From JAWKJY01 sp041393535 (GTDB lineage Bacteria; Actinomycetota; Thermoleophilia; Gaiellales; Gaiellaceae), in NCBI GenBank assembly GCA_041393535.1, contig JAWKJY010000012.1, forward strand, positions 1-64,000: 64,000 nt of DNA, read 5' to 3'. Below the pieces are notes generated by a model, which had not been told where the DNA came from, did no database searches, and saw only the letters and a program-made list of their open reading frames with translations. The translations under genes and the position numbers were made by a program. Shown here in pieces: positions 41,435 through 50,005 of the stretch (position 1 is its first letter; each line of letters begins with the position of its first letter).

Positions 41435-42848
41435 ATGCGGCGCTTCCCTCCGTCCGGTGCCGTCGCCGGCATCCTCGGGCTCGTCCTGGTCGCGGCCGTC
41501 GCGGCCGGCTGCTCGGGCAGCGACGACGCGCTCGACGCCTCGCCCTCCACCCCGGCCCCGGCGGAGCCGACGCCCGCGCCCGCCCCGGAGCCGACGCCCG
41601 CGCCCACCGAGCCGGCTCCCGCGGAGACGACGGAGGACGAGCCGGCCGTCGGCTACCCGACGACGATGGCGTCCGAGACCGGGCCGGAGCCGGCCGAGAG
41701 CGCGCCAGCCGAGACGGAGGCGCCGCCCGCCGCGGTCGTCGAGGACGGGTTCGACGACCCGGCCTCCGGCTGGGAGACGCTCGACCAGTTCGGCGCGTTC
41801 GCCGGCTACGAGGACGGCGCGTACGTGCTGCGCTCGATCGACAGCCTGATCGTCGTCACGCGCGGCGAGGAGACCTACGCGAACACCATCGTCGACGTGA
41901 CCGTCGAGAACCCCGGCGAGGCGCGCGACGCCGGCTTCGGCCTCGCCTGCCGCTACGTGGGCGAGGACGACTTCTACCTCGGCGGCGTCGGCTCGGACGG
42001 GACGTACGGCATCGTCCGCTGGCAGGACGACGAGCCGACCGTCCTCACCGGCGACGGCCAGTGGGTGCCCTCGGACGTCGTGCCGACGGAGGCGGAGCGC
42101 TACACGATCCGGCTCGCGTGCCTCGGGAACACGATCACGCTGCTCGTCGACGGGCAGATCGTCGACAGCGTCGTCGACGACGCGTTCGCCGTGGGCGAGA
42201 CCGGCGTGTTCGTCGACACGTTCGACCAGGAGGACGCCGAGGTCGTGTTCGACGACTGGCGGCTCGAGGACGTCGACGCGACGGGCGGCGAGACCGTCGC
42301 GCCCGCGCCGGCGGAGACCGAGCCGGCACCCGCGCCGACGCTCGAGGAGCTGCTCGCGACGATCCCCGAGGCCACCGAGGCCGCCGGCACGTCGATCGCC
42401 GTCCGGCCGACCTGCGCCGAGGGGAGCGACCTGTTCACCGCCTACAGGCCCCGCCGTCGCCGTGGAGTGCTCGACGGACGTCGGCGTCGTCGTGGCACGT
42501 ATGCGCGCTTCACGCCGATCTCGAGGGCCTCGCGACCTGGTACTCGATCCAGGCCGCGGCGGCGCTCTCGGACGCGGGACTGTGCGAGGACGGCGCGGCC
42601 GGGCTCTCGTCTTCCCCGAGGGCGCCCGCTGCGACGCCGACGAGCTGGCGGGTGCCGGCCGTGTCGTCGACGGCGAGCAGGTCGGCAACGTGTTCTGCCG
42701 CGTCACGCCCGGCGGCAACCGCGTGATGGCGTGGACGGACGAGCCGCTGCTGACCGGCGCGATCGTGATCGCGCCGCGCTCGGACGCGCCGGCGCGCCAG
42801 CTGCTCGCGGAGGTCGTGCCGCAGCTCGGGCCGTTCCCCGCGGGGTGA
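41435..42848 (+). pseudogene. Lipoprotein with concanavalin-like domain, several frame shifts at 42440-42610
   Basis: A lipoprotein: signal and lipobox VAAGC at residues 1-23, then a Pro/Glu/Thr tether, then a LamG/DUF1080-like beta domain (DGFDDPASGWETLDQFGAFAGYEDGAYVLRS, YANTIVDVTVENPGEARDAGFGLACRY and TITLLVDGQIVDSVVDDAFAVGETGVFVD). From about 42440 the main frame gives Arg-rich noise. Other frames continue a C-terminal domain: VAVECSTDVGVVVA, then ALHADLEGLATWYSIQ and LVFPEGARCDADELAGAGRVV, to NRVMAWTDEPLLTGAIVIAPRS. At least three shifts, near 42446, 42500 and 42606, are required. ATG 41435 has GAGAGGAG upstream. Confidence 0.7.
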
Positions 42849-43005
42849 GCGCGGATCGCAGCCCGGCCGCCGCGGGCGCCCGCGGCGGTTCCGGGCGCGG
42901 CCAGTCCGGCGCGACCTCTACCGTTCTCGCCGTGCGCAGCCGGCGACCCACCGTTGCCCGCCCGGACGGGCCCGTGTCGTCGGCGTCGCCCCGGAGGGCC
43001 TGCGG

Positions 43006-43821
43006 GTGACCTGGTTCCAGGCGGTCATCCTCGGCCTCGTCCAGGGCCTGACGGAGTTCCTGCCGATCTCCAGCACCGGGCACCTGCGGATCATCCCCGC
43101 GTTCGCGGGCTGGGACGACCCCGGCGCCGCGTTCACGGCCGTCACGCAGCTCGGCACGCTCGCCGCGGTGCTCCTCTACTTCCGCAAGGACCTCTGGCGG
43201 ATCGGCCGCGCCTGGCTCCTGAGCCTGCGCGACGCGGAGCTGCGCCGGACGCCGGACGCGCGGATCGGCTGGTTCATCGTCCTCGGCACGATCCCGATCG
43301 TCATCTTCGGCGTCGTCTTCAGCGACCAGATCGAGACGGGCGCCCGCAGCCTGAAGCTGATGGGCTCGACGCTGATCGTCCTCGGCCTCGTGCTGCTCGC
43401 CGCCGAGCGCTTCGGCAAGCGCACCCGGTCGCTCGAGAGCCTCCGCTGGCGGGACGGCGCGCTGATCGGCCTCGCGCAGGCCGCGGCGCTCGTGCCCGGC
43501 GTGTCGCGCTCCGGCGCGACGATCAGCGCCGGGCTGTTCCTCGGGCTCGACCGCGCGTCGGCCGCGCGCTACTCGTTCCTGCTCTCGGTGCCGGCCGTCG
43601 TCCTCAGCGGCCTCTACGAGCTCCGGAACATCGGCGAGGAGGGCGGGGCCAGCGTCGGCGCGACGGCGATCGCGACCCTGCTCGCCTTCGTCGCCGGCTA
43701 CGCCTCGATCGCATTCCTGCTGCGCTTCCTCGCGACGCACACGGTCTACCCGTTCGTCGTGTACCGGGTGGTGCTCGGGATCGTCGTGCTGGCGCTCGTC
43801 GGCACCGGCACGATCGAGTAG
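43006..43821 (+). CDS. uppP: Undecaprenyl-diphosphatase
   Basis: A 271-residue integral membrane enzyme of the UppP/BacA family that recycles the lipid carrier of cell wall synthesis. The signature E-rich loop QGLTEFLPISSTGHL at residues 14-28 and the second conserved motif PGVSRSGATISAGLFLGLDR near 165 hold the catalytic residues. About eight membrane helices are seen. GTG 43006 has GGAGG eight bases upstream. It is single, and the following short hairpin GCGGGCC-CGC-GGCCCGC at 43821-43837 may end it. Confidence 0.93.
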   Translation: MTWFQAVILGLVQGLTEFLPISSTGHLRIIPAFAGWDDPGAAFTAVTQLGTLAAVLLYFRKDLWRIGRAWLLSLRDAELRRTPDARIGWFIVLGTIPIVIFGVVFSDQIETGARSLKLMGSTLIVLGLVLLAAERFGKRTRSLESLRWRDGALIGLAQAAALVPGVSRSGATISAGLFLGLDRASAARYSFLLSVPAVVLSGLYELRNIGEEGGASVGATAIATLLAFVAGYASIAFLLRFLATHTVYPFVVYRVVLGIVVLALVGTGTIE

Positions 43822-43837
43822 CGGGCCCGCGGCCCGC
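43821..43837 (+). terminator. Short hairpin after uppP
   Basis: A seven-base-pair perfect stem (GCGGGCC with its complement) and a CGC loop start at the last base of the uppP stop codon. It is a weaker terminator candidate than others in this window. Confidence 0.45.
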
Positions 43838-43954
43838 GGGCGCCGCCGCTTCACCACATCGCCACCGAACGGACACCCACCGGTGCCCGTTCGAACGGGA
43901 TCCTTGGCCCTGGACGGCGGCCCGTGCGGCCGGACCCCGAGGAGAGGAGAACCC

Positions 43955-45457
43955 ATGCGGCAGGTTGCTGCTCGCCGGGCCGCGACGGTCGCGGTCGCCG
44001 CGGCCGTGGCGTCCCTGACCACCGGCGCGGCGCTCGCCCACGACGGCGGCGTCGCCCGCGTCACGAACGCGAACGACGCCGGCCCCGGCTCGCTGCGCGC
44101 CGCGATCGAGCGCGCGAGCGCCGATCCGTCGATCCGCCGGATCGAGCTGCGCCCGCGTCTCGCGCCGATCGCGCTCGCCCAGCCCGTCGCCTTCACCGGC
44201 GCGCAGTCGCTCGCGATCGACGGCAACGGCGCCACGATCGACGGCGGCGCGCTCGACCCCGCGGCCGAGCACGCGATCCTCGTCTCGGGCGGCGGCGACC
44301 TGACCGTGACCTGGCTGACGGTGCGCGACGCGCCGCAGCAGGGCCTCACCTACGAGGTGCCCGCAGCCGCGACCGGCGTGAAGCGCGTCGTCCTCCACGG
44401 CGTCGAGGTGCTCGGCAACGGCGGGCACGGCGTCCTCGTCGACGACCAGGTCGACCCGGAGGACACGGGCAACCAGGACGGCTCGCCGGCCTCGCTCGAC
44501 GTGCGCGTCGTCGGCTCGCGCTTCGCCGACAACGGCTTCGGCGCGCTCGACCGCGACGGGCTCCGGATCGACGAGGGCGGCGTCGGCACGCTGCGCGCCA
44601 CGATCTCGCTCAGCCGCTTCGAGCACAACGGCGCGGACGGCGTCGAGCTCGACGAGCGCGGGCTCGGCGACGCGGTCTTCCGCGTGTCGGGCACCCAGAT
44701 CAGCCGCAACGGCAGCTTCGACGTGACCGAGGCGGACCTCGACGACGGCATGGACGTGGACGAGTGGGGCGAGGGGGCGCTGATCGGCACCGTGCTCGCG
44801 AGCTCCGCGAGCGACAACTTCGAGGAGGGCTGGGACTTCAACGAGAACGAGGCGGGCGACTTCCGCGTCGACATGGCCCTCGTCGAGGCGAGCCGGAACC
44901 GCGAGGAGGGCGTCGACTTCGAGGAGGACGACGACGTGCAGGGCGGCGGCGACCTCGTCACCACGCTGGTCGGGCTGCGCACGGAGGGCAACGGACCCGG
45001 CGGCGACGCCGGCCTGAAGATCCGCGAGCGCGGCGACGGCCTGCTTCGGGCGACCGTCCGCGGCGCCCGGGCCGACGGCAACCTGACCGGCGGCGTCAAC
45101 CTGCGCGAGCAGGGCGCCGGCGATCTCGCCGCGTCGCTCTCGCGCGTGGTCTCCACCGGCAACGGGACCGCCGGGATCGCGTTGCGCGAGGACGACGCGG
45201 GAAGCCTGTCCGGCACGATCGACCGGTCGACGGCCGACGGCAACGTCGGCGACGGGATCGACCTGGACGAGAACGCCGACGGCGACCTCACCGTCACGGC
45301 GAGCCGCGGCAGCGCGTCCGGCAACGTCGTGGGCGTGCGAGCCGACCAGGGTGGGACGGGCGTCGGCGCGCTGCAGCTCGTCGCCATGGCGCTGGTCGGC
45401 AACACGACGGCGCCGACGGTCGCGAACCCGGGCGTGACGGTCACCGAGACCCCGTAG
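43955..45457 (+). CDS. Secreted right-handed beta-helix protein with about ten repeats
   Basis: A 500-residue exported protein with a signal peptide (residues 1-29) and a right-handed parallel beta-helix typical of pectate-lyase-like folds. From about residue 150 on it is made of repeats of 26-30 residues, each with G-(h)-x-(h)-x-E followed by a G-x-L turn, for example DGLRIDEGGVGTLRATI, DGVELDERGLGDAVFRV, EGWDFNENEAGDFRVDM, GGVNLREQGAGDLAASL, AGIALREDDAGSLSGTI and DGIDLDENADGDLTVTA. It is very acidic and may bind calcium. No catalytic residues are recognised. ATG 43955 follows a GAGGAGAGGAGA site. Confidence 0.8.
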   Translation: MRQVAARRAATVAVAAAVASLTTGAALAHDGGVARVTNANDAGPGSLRAAIERASADPSIRRIELRPRLAPIALAQPVAFTGAQSLAIDGNGATIDGGALDPAAEHAILVSGGGDLTVTWLTVRDAPQQGLTYEVPAAATGVKRVVLHGVEVLGNGGHGVLVDDQVDPEDTGNQDGSPASLDVRVVGSRFADNGFGALDRDGLRIDEGGVGTLRATISLSRFEHNGADGVELDERGLGDAVFRVSGTQISRNGSFDVTEADLDDGMDVDEWGEGALIGTVLASSASDNFEEGWDFNENEAGDFRVDMALVEASRNREEGVDFEEDDDVQGGGDLVTTLVGLRTEGNGPGGDAGLKIRERGDGLLRATVRGARADGNLTGGVNLREQGAGDLAASLSRVVSTGNGTAGIALREDDAGSLSGTIDRSTADGNVGDGIDLDENADGDLTVTASRGSASGNVVGVRADQGGTGVGALQLVAMALVGNTTAPTVANPGVTVTETP

Positions 45458-45469
45458 CGCGATGCCGTG

Positions 45470-45498
45470 GGGCCGCCCCGGCCGTGCCGGGGCGGCCC
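45470..45498 (+). terminator. Terminator after the beta-helix gene
   Basis: A 13-base-pair perfect stem (GGGCCGCCCCGGC with its complement) with a CGT loop lies 13 bases after the stop and 31 bases before the SOS box of dinB. Confidence 0.8.
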
Positions 45499-45528
45499 TC
45501 GAGCGCTTGCGCCGGCCGCACGCCGATG

Positions 45529-45542
45529 CGAACATCCGTTCG
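45529..45542. promoter_or_regulatory. SOS (LexA) box overlapping the dinB start
   Basis: CGAACATCCGTTCG is a perfect CGAAC-N4-GTTCG palindrome, the actinobacterial/Bacillus-type LexA box. Its last G is the first base of the GTG start of dinB, so LexA would block both promoter and start region and the message is probably leaderless. Confidence 0.85.
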
Positions 45543-46726
45543 TGTCAGCGCGGGCGACGATCCTCCACGCCGACCTCGACGCCTTCTACGCCTCGGTCGA
45601 GCAGCGCGACGACCCGCGCCTGCGCGGCCGCCCGGTGATCGTCGGCGCCGGCGTCGTTCTCGCGGCGAGCTACGAGGCGAAGGCGCGCGGCGTCCGGACG
45701 GCGATGGGCGGCGCGCAGGCGCGGCGGCTCTGCCCCGACGCGGTCGTCGTCCCGCCGCGGATGGAGGCCTACGCGGCGGCGAGCCGGGCCGTCTACCGCG
45801 TGTTCGAGGACACCTCGCCGGTCGTGGAGGGCCTCTCGATCGACGAGGCGTTCCTCGACGTGCGGGGCATGGAGCGGATCGCGGGCGCCCCGGCCGAGAT
45901 CGCCGCACGCCTCCGGCGGGACGTGCGGGAGCGCGTCGGCCTCGCGATCACCGTCGGCGTCGCGCGCACGAAGTTCCTCGCGAAGGTCGCGAGCGGCGTC
46001 GCGAAGCCGGACGGGCTGCTCGTGGTCGAGCCCGGGCGCGAGCTCGCCTTCCTCCACCCGCTCCCGGTCGAGCGGCTGTGGGGCGTCGGCCCCGTCACGG
46101 CGGGGAAGCTCGCCCGTGTTGGCCTCACCACGGTGGGGGACGTCGCCGCGCTCCCCGAGGAGGCGCTGGTCGAGCTGCTCGGCCCGGCGGCCGGGCGGCA
46201 CCTGCACGCCCTCGCGCACAACCGCGACCACCGCCCCGTCCGGCCGCGGCCTCGTCGACGCTCGATCGGCGCCCAGCACGCGCTCGGCCGGCGGCCGCGC
46301 TCGCCCGCCGAGCAGGACGCGATCCTGGCCGGGCTCGTCGACCGCGTCGCCCGTCGCCTGCGCGCGTCGGGCCGGGCCGGGCGGACGGTCGTCCTGCGGC
46401 TGCGCTTCGGCGACTACGCCCGGGCCACGCGGTCGCGGACGCTCGCCCTGCCGACGGACAGGACCGAGGCGATCCTCGGTGTCGCGCGCGAGCTGCTCGC
46501 CGCCGCGCAGCCGACGATCCGGGCGCGCGGGCTGACGTTGCTCGGGATCGCGATCGGCGCCCTCGAGGACGCCGACCCGGCGCAGCTCGCGCTCGCGCTC
46601 GACGCCGGCGCCGCGCTCGACACGGCGCTCGATCGCGTGCGCGACCGGTTCGGCGCCGCCGCGGTCACGCGGGCGACGCTGCTCGGGCGCGAGCTCGGCC
46701 CGAGCGTGCCGCTGCTGCCGGACTGA
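45542..46726 (+). CDS. dinB: DNA polymerase IV (Y-family)
   Basis: A 394-residue translesion polymerase. Catalytic blocks ILHADLDAFYASVEQ (first Asp), LSIDEAFLD (Asp-Glu pair), VGVARTKFLAKVAS, and the helix-hairpin-helix LWGVGPVTAGKLARVGLTTVGDVAAL are present, followed by a full little-finger domain. GTG 45542 lies inside the LexA box, so expression should rise on DNA damage. The C-terminus is short, with no typical beta-clamp motif that I can be sure of. It is separated from the neighbouring phosphotransferase by a 575-base gap. Confidence 0.93.
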   Translation: MSARATILHADLDAFYASVEQRDDPRLRGRPVIVGAGVVLAASYEAKARGVRTAMGGAQARRLCPDAVVVPPRMEAYAAASRAVYRVFEDTSPVVEGLSIDEAFLDVRGMERIAGAPAEIAARLRRDVRERVGLAITVGVARTKFLAKVASGVAKPDGLLVVEPGRELAFLHPLPVERLWGVGPVTAGKLARVGLTTVGDVAALPEEALVELLGPAAGRHLHALAHNRDHRPVRPRPRRRSIGAQHALGRRPRSPAEQDAILAGLVDRVARRLRASGRAGRTVVLRLRFGDYARATRSRTLALPTDRTEAILGVARELLAAAQPTIRARGLTLLGIAIGALEDADPAQLALALDAGAALDTALDRVRDRFGAAAVTRATLLGRELGPSVPLLPD

Positions 46727-47301
46727 GCGCCGACGCCCGCGGACGAGGGCCCTGCGCCCACGCCGCGTCGTCGCGAGACGTCGCAGGCTCGCGGGTCCGG
46801 CGTCCCGTCGGGCGCAGCGCAGCTCGGCTGCGCGGCGTCCCGACGGGCGGCCCGACGCGGCGTGGGCGCCCTCCGCACTCCACCGAATGGGGCGGCGGAG
46901 CCCGGAGTGCCGGGCGGAGGGAGCACCACCCGGCCTGCGCGGCCGGGGGGTGCGAGAGCGGCCGCTGATCCCGTCGCCCCCTGCTCGCCGTTGCCCCGTC
47001 CTGCGCATCTACCCCTCCAGGTCGCCGGCACGTCCGGTCGAGTTCCCGGCTCGCCGCGGGCAGAAGCCGACCGGGACGACGGGCCGCCCGGGTCCGCCCC
47101 GCGCAGGGTGCCTTCCCGCGCGGGCGCCTGTGACGGTGCCGGCCCTCCCTGCGACGCCTTCGCCGGACGCGGGCGGATACCGCCCGGCTTCCGTCGGAGC
47201 GCTGCGACGGACGGGCCGAGCCGCCCCGCGTTCGTCGCCCGCACATCGCTCGACGAATCCGGCGCGTGCGGCCGCGCGCAGCGCCCCCGGGGCTCCCAGG
47301 G
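46727..47301. other. Non-coding gap with a three-way-junction fold
   Basis: No believable frame covers these 575 bases between the convergent dinB and phosphotransferase genes. Bases 46754-46869 fold as a closed unit: an outer 17-base-pair stem (46754-46770 with 46853-46869) encloses hairpins 46772-46793 (six pairs) and 46804-46847 (nine plus six pairs). A further strong hairpin lies at 46923-46953 (GCACC/GGTGC plus CCCGGCC/GGCCGGG). This is more organised than a plain terminator and may be a small RNA or a large repeat. The rest of the gap (46960-47301) holds nothing I recognise, apart from weak palindromes. Confidence 0.4.
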
Positions 47302-48210
47302 TCAGGCGAGCGAGCGCCGGAGGCCGGCGAGCGCCTCGTCGAGCAGCGGCCCGTCGTCGTCGTGCGCGGCCTGCTCGCCGAGCGCGGCCGAGAGGAACAG
47401 CGCGAGCACGCGCGCCCGCAGCTCCTGCTCGCGCGACACCGGGCCGTACGCGGCGAGGAACGCCGACCGCGCCTCCCCGGAGAGGGCGCTCCACGCGACC
47501 GCGAGGTCGGCGGAGGGATCGGCCCGGCAGCAGTCCGCCCAGTCGATCACCCCCGCCGCACCGCCCTGCGCGTCGACGAGCACGTGGCGGACGTGCAGGT
47601 CGCCGTGGACGACCGCGCTCGGCTCGGCCGGCGGGAGGCCGAGCGCCGCCTCGAGCAGCCGCTCGACCGCGGCAGGCGGCTGCCAGAGGCCGAGCCGGGC
47701 GACGGTCGCGAGGCGCTCGCGCAGGAGCCCGACGCGGTGCGGCGCATCCGTGCGGCGGTTCGGGTCGGGCGGGAGGTCGGCGCCACCGACGACGCAGGCA
47801 GCGCAGCCCGTGGAGGGCCCGCAGAACGCGCCCAGCGCCGCGCCGAGCGGGATGCGCGCCCGGTCGTGCAGGCCGGCGCGCGGCAGCTCGCTGCCCGGGA
47901 GGCACCGGGCGCCGAGGAACGGCCACGGGTAGCCGTCGCCCGGCCGCCCGACGACGGTCGCGACGGGGACGGGCAGCGGGAGCAGCGGGGCGAGCCGGGG
48001 CATGACGCGGGCCTCGCGCTCCAGGCCGGCGACGCCGAACGCCCGCTGCGGGAAGCGGAAGGCGAGGCGTCCGTCGACGAGGAAGGCTGCGCTGTCCCAG
48101 CCGACGCCGAGCGGCTCGACGGTCGCCGCCGCGAGCCCGGGCACCTGAGCCGCCAGCAGCCGACGCACGAGCGCCTCGTCGACGACGAGCTCGGGCTCCC
48201 ACTCGGGCAC
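47302..48210 (-). CDS. Aminoglycoside-phosphotransferase-family kinase
   Basis: A 302-residue APH-fold protein with the catalytic loop VVHGDLHVRHVLVD and the metal-binding GVIDWADCCRADPSADLAVAW. The N-lobe contains DSAAFLVDGRLAFRFPQ. In the segment LGAFCGPSTGCAACVVGGADLPPD the expected FLRALHGL is found one frame over, so a single C is probably missing near 47826, and the frame is restored about 25 bases on. These proteins may phosphorylate small molecules; antibiotic resistance cannot be concluded. GTG 48210 is the start. Confidence 0.85.
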   Translation of the reverse strand: MPEWEPELVVDEALVRRLLAAQVPGLAAATVEPLGVGWDSAAFLVDGRLAFRFPQRAFGVAGLEREARVMPRLAPLLPLPVPVATVVGRPGDGYPWPFLGARCLPGSELPRAGLHDRARIPLGAALGAFCGPSTGCAACVVGGADLPPDPNRRTDAPHRVGLLRERLATVARLGLWQPPAAVERLLEAALGLPPAEPSAVVHGDLHVRHVLVDAQGGAAGVIDWADCCRADPSADLAVAWSALSGEARSAFLAAYGPVSREQELRARVLALFLSAALGEQAAHDDDGPLLDEALAGLRRSLA

Positions 48211-48467
48211 GCCTCGACGCTAGCGGGCGCCCCGGCGGACCCGTCGCGCGCGCCCGCGCGACAGACCACCCACCCAGGGTGGGGGAACCACGTGCCACCT
48301 GGGAACCAGCGTACGGCCGGATCGCGCACGCGTGTGGCACGGGAGCGTGCCGATCGTGTGCCGATCCGTCCCCAGGCGGCCGGGACGGCCAGTGCCCACG
48401 CGCGCGGTGGCGGCGCCGCGTCCATGGCCGCCCCTTCGCCTCCGCGAGCCGCGGCCCCGCCGGGCGC

Positions 48468-49331
48468 CTACGCCGGCGGCGCGTCCACCGCGTCGTCGTC
48501 CTCGGCCTCGTCCACCGGCGCGCGCTCCCACGGCTCGCCCGGCGCCTCGCGCCACGCGCGCCAGCCGACCGGCAGGTCGAACAGCTCCGCCGTGTCCGGG
48601 TGGGCGCCCACGACGTGGCCGAGGCAGACGAGCTCGAAGTCCTCCTCCGACCACGCCTCGCGCGGGCCGTCGTCGAACAGCCAGCCCTCCTCGAACCGCG
48701 CGGCCCCGAGCACCGGCGCGCCGCCGAACGCGATCGTCGTGGTCGCGTGCACGAGCGACGTCTTCCCGTCCGCGAACGGCCAGGGCTCCGGCACGAGCGC
48801 CATGCTCCAGAGCCCCATCGGGTGCTCGGACGGCGGCAGCGTCAGGTCGGGCTGGCGCTGCACGACGTACGGGTCGCAGCCCTCCTCCCACGGCCAGCGC
48901 TCCTCGTCGTCGGGCCAGACGACCTGGAGGAAGGTCGGCTCGCGGTGCTGCGCGAACCAGCGCGCGTACCCGAACAGGTACGGGTGCCACCCCGGGTCGA
49001 CCGGCCGTAGCGCGATCGGCATGTCGCCGACCACGCCGCCGTCGATCACGCCCGGCTGCGGCGGGCTCCCCTCGAGCGCCCGGTAGACGAACGCCCACAG
49101 CCACGAGTGCGCCTGCTTGCCCGGCAGGCCGAACATCGCCAGCTCGGGGATCCCGTGGCTGTGCGTCAGCCCGGAGCTGAACACCCACTCCGGCACCTCG
49201 TCCTCCTCGAGGATGTGCGTCGCGTGCCAGCCGTGCTCGAGCACGTTCGCGATCACCCCGCGGTCGCCAGCGTCGAGCGTCGCCGGGGGCGGCGGCTCGC
49301 AGATGACGCAGCGACAGCGCTCCTCGGGCAC
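48468..49331 (-). CDS. DUF4262 family protein
   Basis: A 287-residue protein whose blocks fit DUF4262 (VIANVLEHGWHATHILEEDEVPEWVFSSGLTHSHGIPELAMFGLP), starting with CRCVIC, a possible metal-binding pair. The middle segment (ALVPEPWPFADGKTSLVHATTTIAFG, LGHVVGAHPDTAELFDLPVGW) belongs to the same unit, so the protein may carry two related halves. The last 25 residues are acidic. It overlaps no neighbour but lies 23 bases upstream of the NarL regulator stop. Function is unknown. GTG 49331 is chosen. Confidence 0.8.
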   Translation of the reverse strand: MPEERCRCVICEPPPPATLDAGDRGVIANVLEHGWHATHILEEDEVPEWVFSSGLTHSHGIPELAMFGLPGKQAHSWLWAFVYRALEGSPPQPGVIDGGVVGDMPIALRPVDPGWHPYLFGYARWFAQHREPTFLQVVWPDDEERWPWEEGCDPYVVQRQPDLTLPPSEHPMGLWSMALVPEPWPFADGKTSLVHATTTIAFGGAPVLGAARFEEGWLFDDGPREAWSEEDFELVCLGHVVGAHPDTAELFDLPVGWRAWREAPGEPWERAPVDEAEDDDAVDAPPA

Positions 49332-49354
49332 GGGCGGATCGTACGGGCCGGCGG

Positions 49355-50005
49355 CTAGTCGCGGCCGGCCCGCAGGAACGCGAGCACGGCGAGGACGCGA
49401 CGGTGGTCGCTCGCGCCCGAGGCCAGGCCGAGCTTCGCGAAGATCGCGCGCACGTGCTTCTCGACCGCGCCCTCGGTGACGAACAGCGCCTGCGCGATCG
49501 CGCGGTTCGAGCGGCCCTCGGCCATCAGCTCGAGTACCTCGCGCTCGCGCGGCGAGAGCTCGTCGAGCGGCCCGCGCGCCCGGCGCGCGAGCAGCTGCCG
49601 CACGACCTCCGGGTCGAGCGCCGTGCCCCCCTGCGCGACGCGCTCGAGCGACTCGACGAAGTCGCCGACGTCCGCGATCCGCTCCTTCAGCAGGTAGCCG
49701 AGACCGCTCGTGTCGCCGGCCAGCAGCTCGGTCGCGTAGCGCTCCTCGACGTACTGCGAGAGGAGCAGCAGCGGCAGCCCGGGCCGGCGCTGGCGCAGCT
49801 CGACCGCCGCGCGCACCCCCTCGTCCGTGAAGGTCGGCGGCATCCGGATGTCGACGATCGCGACGTCCGGCTGCTCGCGCTCGACGGCCTGGAGCAGGCC
49901 GGGGGCGTCGCCGACGACGGCGACCACCTCGTGGCCGTAGTCGGCGAGCAGCCGGGCGAGGCCCGCGTTCAGCAGCACCGAGTCCTCGGCGATCACGATC
50001 CGCAC
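49355..50005 (-). CDS. NarL/LuxR-family response regulator
   Basis: A 216-residue regulator. The receiver has AEDS with the acidic pair, the phospho-Asp in VAIVDIRMPPTFTDEG, LLLSQYVEERYA and LLKERIADV. The C-terminal LuxR helix-turn-helix (LSPREREVLELMAEGRSNRAIAQALFVTEGAVEKHVRAIFAKLGL) binds DNA. GTG 50005 has a GGAG site and lies within the last 13 bases of the kinase gene, so the two are co-translated. A palindrome at 51358-51380 upstream of the kinase is a candidate autoregulatory site. Confidence 0.92.
   Translation of the reverse strand: MRIVIAEDSVLLNAGLARLLADYGHEVVAVVGDAPGLLQAVEREQPDVAIVDIRMPPTFTDEGVRAAVELRQRRPGLPLLLLSQYVEERYATELLAGDTSGLGYLLKERIADVGDFVESLERVAQGGTALDPEVVRQLLARRARGPLDELSPREREVLELMAEGRSNRAIAQALFVTEGAVEKHVRAIFAKLGLASGASDHRRVLAVLAFLRAGRD

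Noticed and set aside
46665..47300. Several possible coding frames in the gap after dinB
   Set aside because: All give Arg/Pro/Gly-rich products with no motif and no ribosome site, and the segment is dominated by strong base-pairing instead.
47302..48210. Antibiotic-resistance kinase
   Set aside because: APH-fold proteins have many substrates. Nothing in the sequence or context points to an aminoglycoside.
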